Origin: Roseateles sp.
GTDB taxonomy: Bacteria > Pseudomonadota > Gammaproteobacteria > Burkholderiales > Burkholderiaceae
Length of the DNA: 24,971 nt
Direction: 5' to 3'
Assembly (NCBI GenBank): GCA_019232985.1
Contig: JAFAMW010000005.1
Location: 1-24,971, forward strand
A program made the position numbers and the translations under genes. Positions 9,385 through 18,133 of this stretch are shown one piece after another; position 1 is the first letter of the stretch, and every line of letters starts with the position of its first letter. The notes below the pieces were generated by a model that was given only the letters and a program-made list of their open reading frames with translations, had not been told where the DNA came from and searched no databases.

Positions 9385-10029
9385 TCAGCTCGCGGCGGCG
9401 CCGCCGGCGAGCACCGGGAACAGCTTGGTCAGCCCGTCGGCGAGCAGCTCGACCGCGAGCGCCGCGAGGATCAGGCCCATCAGCCGCGTCATGATGTTGA
9501 TGCCGGTCTGGCCGAGCGCCTTCGCGATGCGGCCGGCCGCCGAGAACACCAGGTAGGTGATCGCGCCGACGACGACGCCGTAGCCGACCAGCACGGCGAG
9601 CTCCCACCAGTGGCGCGTCTTCTCGGCGTAGATGACCATGGTCGAGATCGTCGCGGGGCCGGTCAGCAGCGGGATCGTCAGCGGCACGACGGCGATGCTC
9701 GCGCCCGCGTCGGCCTTGCTCGCGCCCTCGTCGACGTCGGTGCTGCGCGACTCGGCCGGCTGGGCGTTGAGCATCTGCAGCGAGCTGATGAACAGCAGCG
9801 CGCCGCCGCCGACCTGGAAGGACGCGAGCGAGATGCCGAAGAACTCGATGACCTTGAGCCCGAACAGCGCGCTCAGCGCAATCACGACGAACGCGCTGAA
9901 GCTGCTGACCATGATGGTCCGGCGCCGCGCCTCGCGCGGGAAGCGGCTCGTGAAGTGGATGAAGAAGGGCACGACGCCGATCGGGTTGACGATCGCGACG
10001 AGGGCGACGAGGGGCTTGTAGATGTCCAT
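9385..10029 (-). CDS. MarC-family integral membrane protein
   Basis: A 214-residue inner-membrane protein of the MarC family, proposed transporters whose substrates are largely unknown. The opening MDIYKPLVALVAIVNPIG and PFFIHFTSRFP are the recognisable family start. Six hydrophobic segments follow, with a hydrophilic loop (AESRSTDVDEGASKAD, about residues 100-115) in the middle and the conserved VPLTIPLLTGPATISTMVI stretch after it. The start codon overlaps the stop of the upstream gene by one base (TGATG), which suggests translational coupling. The GMC oxidoreductase gene follows 34 bases on. Nothing in the sequence suggests a link to antibiotic resistance. Confidence 0.9.
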   Translation of the reverse strand: MDIYKPLVALVAIVNPIGVVPFFIHFTSRFPREARRRTIMVSSFSAFVVIALSALFGLKVIEFFGISLASFQVGGGALLFISSLQMLNAQPAESRSTDVDEGASKADAGASIAVVPLTIPLLTGPATISTMVIYAEKTRHWWELAVLVGYGVVVGAITYLVFSAAGRIAKALGQTGINIMTRLMGLILAALAVELLADGLTKLFPVLAGGAAAS

Positions 10030-10943
10030 CAGGCTTCTTCTTCGTTCAGGGCCAGGAACACCGCGCAGCAGCCGCGCAGGTAGACGAGCGTCGGCAGCAC
10101 CAGGGCGACCGCGAACACGACGCCGCCGCCGACCAGCGCCGCGGCGCCGAGCGGCGTGCGCGCGACCGGCGCGCCGGCCGCGCCCGCGGCGCGCAGCCCG
10201 TAGCCGAACAGGCCGGCCATCAGCTGCTGCGGCGGCAGGTCGATGCCGACGACCCAGACCGCGAGCTGGGCGAGCGCGCGCCCGCCCCCGACGACGACGA
10301 CGCTGATCAGCGCGGTCACGCCGGTCGTCAGCGCCATCACGAGCAGCATCAGCGCCGCGCATTCGACGAGCTCGCGGCGCAGCAGGCGCCACAGCAGCGC
10401 GAGCGTCGCGCGCACGCCCAGGCCGCTCCAGACCGAGGGCCCGGTCAGCGGCCCGACCAGGACGGCGCCGGCCAGCCCCATCACGCCGAGCACGACGACG
10501 CCGAGCGGCACGGTCAGCGTGAACAGCGCCGGGCCGAAGCCCGGGCCGCGCGCGAGCCACAGCAGGCCGACGAGCAGCGCGAGCACGCCGGCCGCGGCCG
10601 CGACGACGCAGGCCAGCACCGCGAGCACGCGGTGGGCGCGCGCGCCGGCGTCGAGCAGCGCGTCGACGACGTCGCGCACCGGCGCGCCGCGCGCCTGGTC
10701 CATCAGCATCAGGCCGGTCGCGTTGAGGCCGAAAAACGCGCCCGCGAGCGCGAGGCCGGCCCAGGCCGCGCCCCAGAGTGAATCTTCCCGTGCCAGCGCC
10801 GATTCCGAAGTCGCCAGCAGCAGGCCGGCGATGCAGAACGTGCTCAGCAGCGCGTACAGGGCCCGGCCGTTGCGCGGCGCGTCGAGGCAGCCGAGCACGG
10901 ATTCGAGCGCCGTCAGAGTGAGTTTGCGTGCGGGCCGCCCCAT
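10029..10943 (-). CDS. Multi-spanning membrane protein, function unknown
   Basis: A 304-residue, very hydrophobic protein with about six or seven membrane-length segments, for example ALLSTFCIAGLLLATS, AAWAGLALAGAFFGLNATG, VLAVLACVVAAAAGVLALLV, LTVPLGVVVLGVMGLAGAVL, and a last one near VGGGVVFAVALVLPTLVYL. The N-terminus (MGRPARKLTLTALESVLGCLDAPRNGRAL) is cytoplasmic-looking and basic. No family is recognised; YIP1-like or other small transporter scaffolds are possible. The ATG at 10943 is chosen because hydrophobic-protein character begins just after it. The frame stays open to 11096, but that stretch overlaps the AT-richer intergenic region. It is the first gene of an operon with the MarC and GMC genes, overlapping MarC by one base. 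Confidence 0.7.
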   Translation of the reverse strand: MGRPARKLTLTALESVLGCLDAPRNGRALYALLSTFCIAGLLLATSESALAREDSLWGAAWAGLALAGAFFGLNATGLMLMDQARGAPVRDVVDALLDAGARAHRVLAVLACVVAAAAGVLALLVGLLWLARGPGFGPALFTLTVPLGVVVLGVMGLAGAVLVGPLTGPSVWSGLGVRATLALLWRLLRRELVECAALMLLVMALTTGVTALISVVVVGGGRALAQLAVWVVGIDLPPQQLMAGLFGYGLRAAGAAGAPVARTPLGAAALVGGGVVFAVALVLPTLVYLRGCCAVFLALNEEEA

Positions 10944-11062
10944 GAGGGGCGCATGATAGCGAGCCCATGCGAAAGCCAGGTGCAGCGGGCTACGGGTTAT
11001 TGCTAGAACCCTAAAAACAACACTCCCCAAAAAGCCGGGCGCGCGTAATTTAGGCCTCAGCC

Positions 11063-11068
11063 CATAAT
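11063..11068 (+). promoter_or_regulatory. Possible -10 box of the RRM gene
   Basis: CATAAT resembles TATAAT and is about 100 bases before the start codon. No matching -35 box is seen at 16-18 bases upstream, so this is a weak call. If correct, it leaves a long 5' leader of about 90 bases. Confidence 0.3.
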
Positions 11069-11123
11069 GAGAATTGCCTGTGTCTGGACGCCGCACCTTC
11101 GCTTGAATGGTTCACGATGGGTT

Positions 11124-11162
11124 GAAGCTCCACCTGGTTTTTTGAGTATCTGAAAGGGCTTC
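11124..11162 (+). promoter_or_regulatory. Leader hairpin that can cover the RRM gene's ribosome binding site
   Basis: GAAGCTC (11124-11130) can pair with GGGCTTC (11156-11162) with one G-U pair, leaving a 25-base loop. The Shine-Dalgarno AAAGGG (11153-11158) and the bases just before the ATG at 11166 are partly in the 3' arm. Folding would reduce initiation. This is a pairing seen by eye, with no folding energy calculated. Confidence 0.4.
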
Positions 11163-11165
11163 CCC

Positions 11166-11684
<519 letters not shown>

Positions 11685-11709
11685 TTCGCAGGGCTTTAAG
11701 CCATAGGCG

Positions 11710-11735
11710 AAAGGGCGTCTCAGGACGCCCTTTTT
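11710..11735 (+). terminator. Rho-independent terminator of the RRM gene
   Basis: GGGCGTC (11713-11719) and GACGCCC (11724-11730) form a 7-bp stem, extended by A-T pairs, with a TCAG loop and five T's after it. It lies 26 bases past the stop codon. Read from the other strand, the stem is followed by TTTC, so it may also stop transcripts of the convergent SDR gene. Confidence 0.88.
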
Positions 11736-11760
11736 GCATTTGGGCACCGCCGCGCGGCTT

Positions 11761-12534
11761 TCAGTGCCCCGCGCGGCGCTTGCGCGGCTGGCCCGCGAGC
11801 GCGCGGTCGAACCACGCGTCGGGCAGCAGGCGCAGCAGCTTCGCGACGACGCCCATCTGCCACGGAATCACGCGGTAGCTCGTGCCGGCCGCGATCGTGC
11901 GCCGCGCCGCGCGCGCGAACGCCTCGGGCGCCATCAGAAAAGGCATGCGAAAGCGGTTGCCGCTCGTGAGCGGCGTCGCGACATAGCCGGGCGCGATCGT
12001 CACGACGCGCACGCCGCTGCCGCGGCATTCGCCGCGCAGGCTCTCGCAATGCGCGACGACGGCGGCCTTGGAGCCGCAGTACGCGGCGTGGCCCGGCAGG
12101 CCGCGCACGCCGGCGACGCTCGCGACGCCGACGAGCGTGCCCGCGCCGCGCGCGCGCAGCGGCGCGATGAAGGGCTGGAAGGTCGCGGCGAGGCCGAACA
12201 CATTGGTGCGGTAGACCTGCTCGAGCACGGCCAGGTCCTCGGCCTCGGCCGTGTCCACGCCGACGCTGATGCCGGCGTTCGCGACGACCACGTCGGGCAG
12301 GCCCTGGGCCGCGATGCAGGCCCGCGCGGCCGCGCCGATCGACGCCGCGTCGGCGACGTCGGCCGCGTAGACGCCGCAGCGCTCGGCGCCGAGGCCCTGC
12401 GCCGCGGCCCATTCGCGCAGCGCCGCGTCGCGCCGCGCGACGAGCGCGAGACGCCAGCCGGCGGCCGCGTATTCGGCCGCGAGCGCCTGGCCGATGCCGC
12501 TCGACGCGCCGGTGATGAAGACGAGGCCGCCCAT
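11761..12534 (-). CDS. Short-chain dehydrogenase/reductase, last gene of the kdsD-kdsC-lptC operon
   Basis: NAD(P)-dependent oxidoreductase of the classical SDR family, 257 residues; substrate unknown. Cofactor loop TGASSGIG at 8-15, then VARR at 32-35 with two arginines that suggest NADP preference, NAG at 86-88, Asn111, Ser139, and Tyr152 with Lys156 in AYCGSK. The C-terminal part (residues 190-257) has hydrophobic and basic stretches (VVAKLLRLLPDAWFDRAL, RKRRAGH), as in SDRs that work on lipid-like substrates near the membrane. The gene starts 8 bases after lptC ends, so it is probably co-transcribed. Normally lptA and lptB occupy this place. Whether it serves LPS or envelope lipid chemistry is only a guess from position. 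Confidence 0.85.
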   Translation of the reverse strand: MGGLVFITGASSGIGQALAAEYAAAGWRLALVARRDAALREWAAAQGLGAERCGVYAADVADAASIGAAARACIAAQGLPDVVVANAGISVGVDTAEAEDLAVLEQVYRTNVFGLAATFQPFIAPLRARGAGTLVGVASVAGVRGLPGHAAYCGSKAAVVAHCESLRGECRGSGVRVVTIAPGYVATPLTSGNRFRMPFLMAPEAFARAARRTIAAGTSYRVIPWQMGVVAKLLRLLPDAWFDRALAGQPRKRRAGH

Positions 12535-12542
12535 CGCCGCCG

Positions 12543-13208
12543 TCAGCGCCGCGGCGGCGTCGGCTGGAGCTGCCCGTGGGTACGCCCGGCGAAGACCAGC
12601 GTGCCCTTCAGGTGCTCGTAGACGAAGCCCTGGTCGCCGTGCAGCGTGCCGCCCGGGAAATCGACGTCGACGGGCAGCTGCGAGCGCAGCACCTGGGTGT
12701 CGGCGAAGACCTCGACGAAGTCGCCGCGCACGACCACGCGGGGCGCGTCCTGCGCGGGCCGCTGGCCGGGGTCGAAGCGGCGCAGGTGCACGTCGCCGAT
12801 CAGCTGGAGCTGGCTCGCGTCGGCGTTCGAGACGGCGCGCGCCGCGGTCGCGAGCAGCTGCGCGCCGTTCGGCGCGATCGCGCGCACGCTGACGCCGTCG
12901 ATCTCCACCGTGTCGGTGTCGGGGTAGTGGCGCAGCGCCTCGCCCTCGACGCGCGCCCGCAGCAGGCCTTCGGCGCCGATGCGCTCGAGCTCGAAATGCT
13001 GCATCCGGTAGTCGGGCACATGGCGCAGCGGCGCGGCCGCCTGCGGCCCCCCGAGCAGCGGCGTGTTCTTGACGAGCCACCAGGTCGCGACCGCGAGCAG
13101 GCTCATCAGGAACAGCGGCAGCCAGCTGCTCACGAGCGACTGCAGGCGCCAGGTCCACGAGGGCAGCTCGCGCCGCGCCGGCGGCGGCGCCAGGGGGGTC
13201 AGCGCCAT
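12543..13208 (-). CDS. lptC: LPS export protein LptC
   Basis: Inner-membrane-anchored periplasmic part of the Lpt machine that passes lipopolysaccharide from LptBFG to LptA. The 221-residue protein has a short cytoplasmic N-terminus, one membrane segment at about residues 31-47 (LPLFLMSLLAVATWWLV), and a periplasmic beta-jellyroll domain. Typical LptC features are PDYRMQHFELERIGAEGLLRA, HYPDTDTVEIDGV and FVEVFADTQVLRSQLPV. It is longer than E. coli LptC (191), as usual in Burkholderiales. The start overlaps the kdsC stop by one base (TGATG), so translation is probably coupled. lptA and lptB do not follow and must be elsewhere. Confidence 0.9.
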   Translation of the reverse strand: MALTPLAPPPARRELPSWTWRLQSLVSSWLPLFLMSLLAVATWWLVKNTPLLGGPQAAAPLRHVPDYRMQHFELERIGAEGLLRARVEGEALRHYPDTDTVEIDGVSVRAIAPNGAQLLATAARAVSNADASQLQLIGDVHLRRFDPGQRPAQDAPRVVVRGDFVEVFADTQVLRSQLPVDVDFPGGTLHGDQGFVYEHLKGTLVFAGRTHGQLQPTPPRR

Positions 13209-13786
13209 CAGGGCGCGCCCCCGTCGAGCGTGTCGAGGTGGCCGGCGAACAGGCGCGCGTAATGGCCGCCGGCGAGCAGCAGCAGGTCGCAGAACTCGCG
13301 CGCCGCGCCGTGGCCGGCCGCGGCCGTCGTCACGTGGTCGGCGACCGCGCGGACCTCGGCGTGCGCCTGCGGCGGCGCGCAGGCGAAGGCCGCGCGCGTG
13401 AGCAGCGGCAGGTCGGGCCAGTCGTCGCCGATCGCGGCGACCTCGTCCCAGTGCAGGCCCAGTGCGGTGAGCAGCGGCGCCGCGGCGGCGAGCTTGTCCT
13501 TCGCGCCGTAGACCGCGTGGACGAGGCCGAGGTCGGCGACGCGGCGGCGCACGGCCGGCGAGTCGCGGCCCGTGATCACGACCGGCGCGATGCCGGCCTG
13601 GGCGAGCAGCTTCAGGCCATGGCCGTCGAGCGTCGCGAAGGCCTTGAAGACCTCGCCGCTCTCGCCGATGTAGATGCGGCCGTCGGTCAGCACGCCGTCG
13701 ACGTCGAAGATCGCGGCCTTCAGGCCGAGGCCCGGGCCCTGGGCCTTGAGCAGCAGTTCGGGCGGGAACGACAGGGCGTGCTGCAT
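13208..13786 (-). CDS. kdsC: 3-deoxy-D-manno-octulosonate 8-phosphate phosphatase KdsC
   Basis: HAD-superfamily phosphatase removing the phosphate from Kdo-8-phosphate, the third step of Kdo synthesis for LPS; cytoplasmic, tetrameric in the family. The 192 residues show motif I FDVDGVLTDG with nucleophile Asp28 and acid Asp30, motif II VITGRDS, the Lys of motif III in YGAKDKL, and motif IV IGDDWPDLPLL. No cap domain is present, as in KdsC. The ATG at 13786 overlaps the kdsD stop by one base. The stop overlaps the lptC start in the same way. Confidence 0.93.
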   Translation of the reverse strand: MQHALSFPPELLLKAQGPGLGLKAAIFDVDGVLTDGRIYIGESGEVFKAFATLDGHGLKLLAQAGIAPVVITGRDSPAVRRRVADLGLVHAVYGAKDKLAAAAPLLTALGLHWDEVAAIGDDWPDLPLLTRAAFACAPPQAHAEVRAVADHVTTAAAGHGAAREFCDLLLLAGGHYARLFAGHLDTLDGGAP

Positions 13787-14775
13787 CAAATGACCTTCGC
13801 GCGCATCAGGTCGTTGATCGACACGGCGCCGAGCAGGCGCGCGTCGGCGTCGGCAACGAGCACGACGGTGATGCGCGCGGCCTCCATCACGTCGGCCGCG
13901 TCGACCGCGAGCGCGTCGGGCGCGACGCGGCGCGGGTTCGGGTGCGCGACCTCGGCGGCCGTCAGCGCGCGCAGGTCGCGGCCGCTCTCGACGAGGCGGC
14001 GCAGGTCGCCGTCGGTGAAGATGCCCTCGATGCGGTCGGCCGCGTCGACGAGCACGGCCATGCCGAGGCCGCCGGCCGACATCGCGCGCATCATCTCGGT
14101 GAACGGCGTCGCGGCCGTCACGCGCGGCAGCTCGGTGCGCATCAGGTCGCGCACATGGGTCAGCAGCTTGCGGCCGAGCGCGCCGCCCGGGTGCGAGCGC
14201 GCGAAGTCCTCGGCGCGGAAGCCGCGCGCGTCGAGCAGCGCGACGGCGAGCGCGTCGCCGAGCGCCATCTGCGCCGTCGTGCTCGCGGTCGGCGCGAGCT
14301 GCAGCGGGCAGGCCTCTTCGGCGACGGCGCTGTCGAGCACGACGTTGGCGTGGCGCGCGAGGCTCGACTTGGCGCCGCCGGTCATCGCGACGATCGGCAC
14401 GAACAGGCGGCGCAGCACCGGCAGGATCGCGTTGAGCTCGTCGCTCTCGCCCGAATTGGACAGGGCCAGCACGACGTCCTGCGGCGTGACCATGCCGAGG
14501 TCGCCGTGGCTCGCCTCGGCCGGGTGGACGAACAGCGCCGGCGTGCCCGTCGACGCGAGCGTCGCGGCGATCTTGCGGCCGACATGGCCGCTCTTGCCCA
14601 TGCCCATCACGCACACGCGGCCCTGGCACGCCAGCATGGTCGCGACAGCCTGGGCGAACGCGTCGCCGAGACGCGGCCCGAGCGCCTCGAGCGCGGCCGC
14701 CTCGACGGCCAGCGCGCGGCGGCCCATGTCGACCGCGCGGTCGGCGTCGAAAGCGGGGGTGGGGGTCGGATTCAT
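13786..14775 (-). CDS. kdsD: D-arabinose 5-phosphate isomerase KdsD (KpsF/GutQ family)
   Basis: Isomerase turning ribulose 5-phosphate into arabinose 5-phosphate, the first step of Kdo synthesis. The 329 residues hold an N-terminal SIS domain (about 40-175) and two CBS domains (about 210-325), the standard architecture. Active-site candidates are Lys61 in GMGKSGHVG, His90 in EASHGDLGM and Glu113 in SNSGESDE, with EDFARSHPGGALGRKLL later. The first CBS ends with GIFTDGDLRRL and the second with GAVSINDLMRA. The ATG at 14775 is chosen because family similarity starts soon after. It is first in the operon kdsD-kdsC-lptC-SDR, and a terminator for the preceding gene lies 28 bases upstream of its start. 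Confidence 0.93.
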   Translation of the reverse strand: MNPTPTPAFDADRAVDMGRRALAVEAAALEALGPRLGDAFAQAVATMLACQGRVCVMGMGKSGHVGRKIAATLASTGTPALFVHPAEASHGDLGMVTPQDVVLALSNSGESDELNAILPVLRRLFVPIVAMTGGAKSSLARHANVVLDSAVAEEACPLQLAPTASTTAQMALGDALAVALLDARGFRAEDFARSHPGGALGRKLLTHVRDLMRTELPRVTAATPFTEMMRAMSAGGLGMAVLVDAADRIEGIFTDGDLRRLVESGRDLRALTAAEVAHPNPRRVAPDALAVDAADVMEAARITVVLVADADARLLGAVSINDLMRAKVI

Positions 14776-14802
14776 CGGCGCCAGTTTAGCTGGCGAGGAT
14801 GG

Positions 14803-14825
14803 AAAAACGGGCCCGAGGGGCCCGT
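14803..14825 (-). terminator. Rho-independent terminator of the lipoprotein gene
   Basis: On the minus strand ACGGGCCC-CTC-GGGCCCGT is a perfect 8-bp stem followed by a T-run (A-tract 14803-14806 on the plus strand). It lies 46 bases past the stop at 14871. It separates the lipoprotein transcript from the kdsD operon. Confidence 0.88.
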
Positions 14826-14870
14826 TGTGGTGCGTCGCGGCAGCCCGGCCAAGCCGGGCGCCGCGCCGGC

Positions 14871-15320
14871 TCAGCGGCCGTCCTCGACGTCGCGGATCGC
14901 GTGCTCGGTCGCGCCGATCGCGTGCTCGACATGCTCGATCGAGCGGTGCTTGAGCTCGCGCGCCTCGGGGTTGTCCTCTTCCTGCGCGAGGTCCTGCCGG
15001 GCGCGGCGCAGCAGCTCGAGCGCGTGGTGCAGGCGGCCCGGGTGGTCGAGGTCCGCGTCCTCGTGCGGGTGGTCCTCGAGGTTCTTCGCGTCCTCGACGG
15101 CCGCGCGCTTGATCTCGCCGATCGCGGCGTCGATCTGGTCGATCGCTTCGTCCTCGCGCACGCTGACCGCGCGGTCGCCCGGGCGGTGCTCGAGGTTCCA
15201 GCGCGCGGCGCGCAGGTCGCTCAGCGCGTGCAGGTAGCCGGGGTGGTGGCCGGGCAGGTCGGCGCATGCGGCCAGGGGCAGCAGGGCGAGCAGCACGGCA
15301 GCGAGCTGGGTCTTCTTCAT
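14871..15320 (-). CDS. Putative outer-membrane lipoprotein, charged helical, function unknown
   Basis: A 149-residue protein with a lipoprotein signal peptide: MKKTQ, hydrophobic core, lipobox L16-A-A-C19. Ala at +2 favours the outer membrane. The mature part is very rich in His, Asp, Glu and Arg (HHPGYLHALSDLRAARW, EIKRAAVEDAKNLEDHPHEDAD, RARQDLAQEEDNPEARELKHR) and should be all-helical, with repeated I/L-x2-A heptad-like spacing. I have the impression that similar proteins are common in Burkholderiales, but I cannot name a family. His/Asp-rich stretches could bind metal ions; that is inference. A clear terminator follows. The gdhA gene ends 107 bases upstream. Confidence 0.8.
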   Translation of the reverse strand: MKKTQLAAVLLALLPLAACADLPGHHPGYLHALSDLRAARWNLEHRPGDRAVSVREDEAIDQIDAAIGEIKRAAVEDAKNLEDHPHEDADLDHPGRLHHALELLRRARQDLAQEEDNPEARELKHRSIEHVEHAIGATEHAIRDVEDGR

Positions 15321-15427
15321 CGCGAGACTTTCTGGAGCGGGGCTCCGAATTGGGCAAGGCACGCTTTGTAGCCGGGCAGGGTTTCGGCGAGCCTTCGCAG
15401 GCGGGAGGAAGTCTCGCCCGCCGCCGC

Positions 15428-16699
15428 TCAGGGGTACAGACCGCGCTCCTCGCGCGCCTCGAGCACGCGCGTGCACGCGACCGTGAACGCGGCCGTGCGC
15501 AGCGAGATCCTGTGGTGCTCGGAGGTCTCCCAGATGCCCTTGAAGGCGCCCGTGATGATCTTGTCGAGCCGCACGTTGATCTCGTCCTCGGTCCAGAAGA
15601 AGGACGAGAAGTCCTGCACCCACTCGAAGTAGGAGACCGTCACGCCGCCGGCGTTCGCGATCACGTCCGGGACGACGATGATGCCGCGGTCGGCGAGGAT
15701 CGCGTCGCCGTCGGGCGTGGTCGGGCCGTTCGCGCCCTCGAGCACGATGCGCGTCTGCACGCGCCTGGCGCGCTCGCCGGTCAGCTGGCCCTCGAGCGCG
15801 GCCGGGATCAGCACGTCGCTCTTGACGTCCCAGAAGTCCTCGTTCGCGATCTGGTCGGCGCCCTTGAAGCCGCCGGCGCCGCCGGTCTTGGCCACATGGT
15901 CGAGCAGGTCGGCCATGTCCACGCCCTGCTCGTTGAGGATGGTGCCGGTGTGGTCCTGCACGGCAACGACCTTCGCGCCGTTCGCGGCGAACAGCTTGGC
16001 CGCGATCGAGCCGACGTTGCCGAAGCCCTGCACGGCGATGCGCGCACCCTCCATCGGCACGTTCAGGCGACGCATCGCCTCGCGGCCGATCACGAACACG
16101 CCGCGGCCCGTCGCGGCGACGCGGCCCAGCGAGCCGCCCAGCGGGATCGGCTTGCCGGTGACGACGCCGGTCGCCGTGGCGCCGACGTTCATCGAGTAGG
16201 TGTCCATCATCCAGGCCATGATCTGGCCGTTCGTGTTCACGTCGGGCGCCGGGATGTCCTGGGTCGGGCCGATGATGATGCCGATCTCGCTCGTGTACCG
16301 GCGCGTAACCTTCTCGAGCTCCTTCAGCGACAGCGTCTTCGGGTCGAGGCGGATGCCGCCCTTGGCGCCGCCGTAGGGCAGGTTGACGGCGGCGTTCTTG
16401 ATCGTCATCCAGGCCGACAGCGCCATCACTTCCTCGAGCGTGACGTCCGGGTGGTAGCGCACGCCGCCCTTGCCCGGGCCGCGCGTCAGGCTGTGCTGGA
16501 CGCGGTAGCCCTCGTAGTGGGCGATCGTGCCGTTGTCGAGCTCGATCGGGATATCGACGATCAGCGCGCGCTTCGGGCGGCGCAGCGTCTCGACCCAGCG
16601 GGCCAGTTTGCCGAGGTAGGGTTCGACGGCGTCGATCTGGGAAAGATAGGTGCCCCAGGGGCTGTTGCGCGTCGGCGAAACAAAGGACAGATTGGGCAT
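15428..16699 (-). CDS. gdhA: Glutamate dehydrogenase (GLFV family)
   Basis: Oxidative deamination of glutamate to 2-oxoglutarate and ammonia, or the reverse. The 423 residues are typical of the hexameric small-subunit type. The GLFV signature [14 protein letters not shown] holds catalytic Lys113, preceded by [14 protein letters not shown] and [10 protein letters not shown]. Asp153 in PAPDVNTN is the likely second catalytic residue. The Rossmann domain starts with VQGFGNVGS (GFGNVG 225-230). The end of the second strand (VAVQDHTG) has an acidic residue, suggesting NAD over NADP. GGAG upstream of the ATG at 16699 supports the start. It is divergent from the antiporter gene at 16823; the 123-base gap holds both promoters. 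Confidence 0.93.
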   Translation of the reverse strand: MPNLSFVSPTRNSPWGTYLSQIDAVEPYLGKLARWVETLRRPKRALIVDIPIELDNGTIAHYEGYRVQHSLTRGPGKGGVRYHPDVTLEEVMALSAWMTIKNAAVNLPYGGAKGGIRLDPKTLSLKELEKVTRRYTSEIGIIIGPTQDIPAPDVNTNGQIMAWMMDTYSMNVGATATGVVTGKPIPLGGSLGRVAATGRGVFVIGREAMRRLNVPMEGARIAVQGFGNVGSIAAKLFAANGAKVVAVQDHTGTILNEQGVDMADLLDHVAKTGGAGGFKGADQIANEDFWDVKSDVLIPAALEGQLTGERARRVQTRIVLEGANGPTTPDGDAILADRGIIVVPDVIANAGGVTVSYFEWVQDFSSFFWTEDEINVRLDKIITGAFKGIWETSEHHRISLRTAAFTVACTRVLEAREERGLYP

Positions 16700-16822
16700 G
16701 AAACCGCTCCGTAATTTTCTGTGGCCGAACGGTACCGCGAAGCATGCCTTGAACGCCAGCGAAGGCAAAGCCTTGTCGACATGCCGTAATGCGGGCTGCG
16801 CATAGGCGGTCCAGAATGCCCC

Positions 16823-18085
16823 ATGACCCCGACGCCGACCGACCTCGCCGCCGCCGCCCTGTTCGCCTTGGCGCTTTTGCACACTTTTGCCGCACCTCGG
16901 CTCGAGCGCCTGGCGCGCCGCCAGCCGCGCCACGCGGGCCTGTGGCACCTGCTCGGCGAGGTCGAGGTCGTGTTCGGCCTGTGGGCCGGCGTGCTCGTCG
17001 TCGCGATCTTCGCGCTCGAGGGCCGCGCGGCCGCGACCACCTATCTGGACACGCGCAACTACACCGAGCCGCTGTTCGTGTTCGCGATCATGGTGATCGC
17101 GGCGACCCGGCCGGTGCTGCAGTTCGCGGGCGCGGCCGCCGACGCCCTGGCGCGCCGCCTGCCGCTGCCGCGCGGCACGGCGCTGTACTTCGTGCTGCTC
17201 GTCGGCGTGCCGCTGCTCGGCTCCTTCATCACCGAGCCCGCGGCGATGACCCTCGCCGCGCTGATGCTGCGCGAGTCCGTGTTCGCGCGGCCGACGAGCG
17301 CGCGGCTGCGCTATGCGACGCTCGGCGTGCTCTTCGTCAATATCTCGATCGGCGGCACGCTCACGCCGTTCGCGGCGCCGCCGGTGCTGATGGTCGCCGA
17401 CGCCTGGGGCTGGGACACCCGCTTCATGCTCGCCGAGCTCGGCGGCCGCGCAGCGCTCGCCGTGCTCGTCAACGGCCTCGGCGCGGCGCTGCTGTTCCGC
17501 CGCGAGCTCGGGATTGCTGCGTCGCAGCAGCAGCCCGTCGCCCGCGAACGGCCGCGGCCGACCGTGCTCGCCGTGCACCTGCTCGCGCTCGCCGGCGTCG
17601 TCGCGTTCGCCCATCACCCGCCGATGTTCCTCGGCATCCTGCTCGGCTTTCTCGGCTTCGCGACGGCTTACCCGCAGCACCAGGACCGCCTGATCCTGCG
17701 CGAGGCGCTGCTCGTCGCGTTCTTCCTCGGCGGCCTCGTCGTGCTCGGCGGCCTGCAGCAATGGTGGCTCGAGCCCGCGCTGCTCGCGCTCGACGCGAAG
17801 GCGGTGTTCTACGGCGCGCTGGCGCTGACCGCGTTCACCGACAACGCGGCGCTGACCTACCTCGGCTCGCTCGTGCCGGGCCTCGCCGAGCCGTTCAAGC
17901 TCGCGCTCGTCGGCGGCGCGGTCGCCGGCGGCGGCCTGACCGTCGTCGCGAACGCGCCGAACCCGGCCGGCGTCGCGATCCTGCGCGACTGCTTCGCCGA
18001 GGACGGCGGCATCGGCGCGCTGCGCCTGTTCGCGGCCGCGCTCGCGCCGACGCTCGTCGCCGTCGCTTTGCTGCGCTGGCTTTGA
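16823..18085 (+). CDS. Putative Na+/H+ antiporter
   Basis: A 420-residue inner-membrane protein with about ten hydrophobic segments, resembling the putative Na+/H+ antiporter family (Na_H_antiport_3 type). Recognisable parts are [15 protein letters not shown] (about residues 42-56), [60 protein letters not shown] and [21 protein letters not shown]. The paired TEPA/TDNA stretches with acidic residues inside membrane segments resemble ion-transport sites of the wider ion-transporter superfamily. The ATG at 16823 follows a poor Shine-Dalgarno. The Kef-type antiporter gene begins 45 bases after the stop and in the same frame, so the two are probably one operon. Confidence 0.8.
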   Translation: MTPTPTDLAAAALFALALLHTFAAPRLERLARRQPRHAGLWHLLGEVEVVFGLWAGVLVVAIFALEGRAAATTYLDTRNYTEPLFVFAIMVIAATRPVLQFAGAAADALARRLPLPRGTALYFVLLVGVPLLGSFITEPAAMTLAALMLRESVFARPTSARLRYATLGVLFVNISIGGTLTPFAAPPVLMVADAWGWDTRFMLAELGGRAALAVLVNGLGAALLFRRELGIAASQQQPVARERPRPTVLAVHLLALAGVVAFAHHPPMFLGILLGFLGFATAYPQHQDRLILREALLVAFFLGGLVVLGGLQQWWLEPALLALDAKAVFYGALALTAFTDNAALTYLGSLVPGLAEPFKLALVGGAVAGGGLTVVANAPNPAGVAILRDCFAEDGGIGALRLFAAALAPTLVAVALLRWL

Positions 18086-18100
18086 CGCATACGCCTATAC

Positions 18101-18133
18101 CATCGCAGGCATGATGCCCCCACGCCTGCGATG
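18101..18133 (+). promoter_or_regulatory. Inverted repeat covering the start codon of the Kef-type gene
   Basis: CATCGCAGGC (18101-18110) and GCCTGCGATG (18124-18133) are perfect 10-bp complementary arms with a 13-base loop. The last three bases of the 3' arm are the start codon ATG. In RNA this would bury the start codon unless opened, for example by a ribosome translating the mini-ORF across it. Confidence 0.55.

Larger units (their letters stand above)
10944..11165. other. AT-richer divergent intergenic region and leader of the RRM gene
   Basis: About 220 bases with visibly lower GC than the neighbours. It must hold promoters for the membrane-protein operon (minus) and the RRM gene (+). 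GGGTT-N8-AACCC at 10994-11011 is a short inverted repeat. CATAAT at 11063-11068 is a possible -10 for the RRM gene. From about 11100 to 11165 lies the RRM leader. Confidence 0.5.

Noticed and set aside
15321..15427. GGAGC-GGG-GCTCC hairpin at 15334-15346 in front of the lipoprotein gene
   Set aside because: Only 5 bp with a 3-base loop in very GC-rich sequence; expected by chance.
18082..18101. TTGACG and TATACC before the Kef-type gene
   Set aside because: The boxes are only 8 bases apart, too close for a sigma-70 promoter, and the first lies on the stop codon of the preceding gene.
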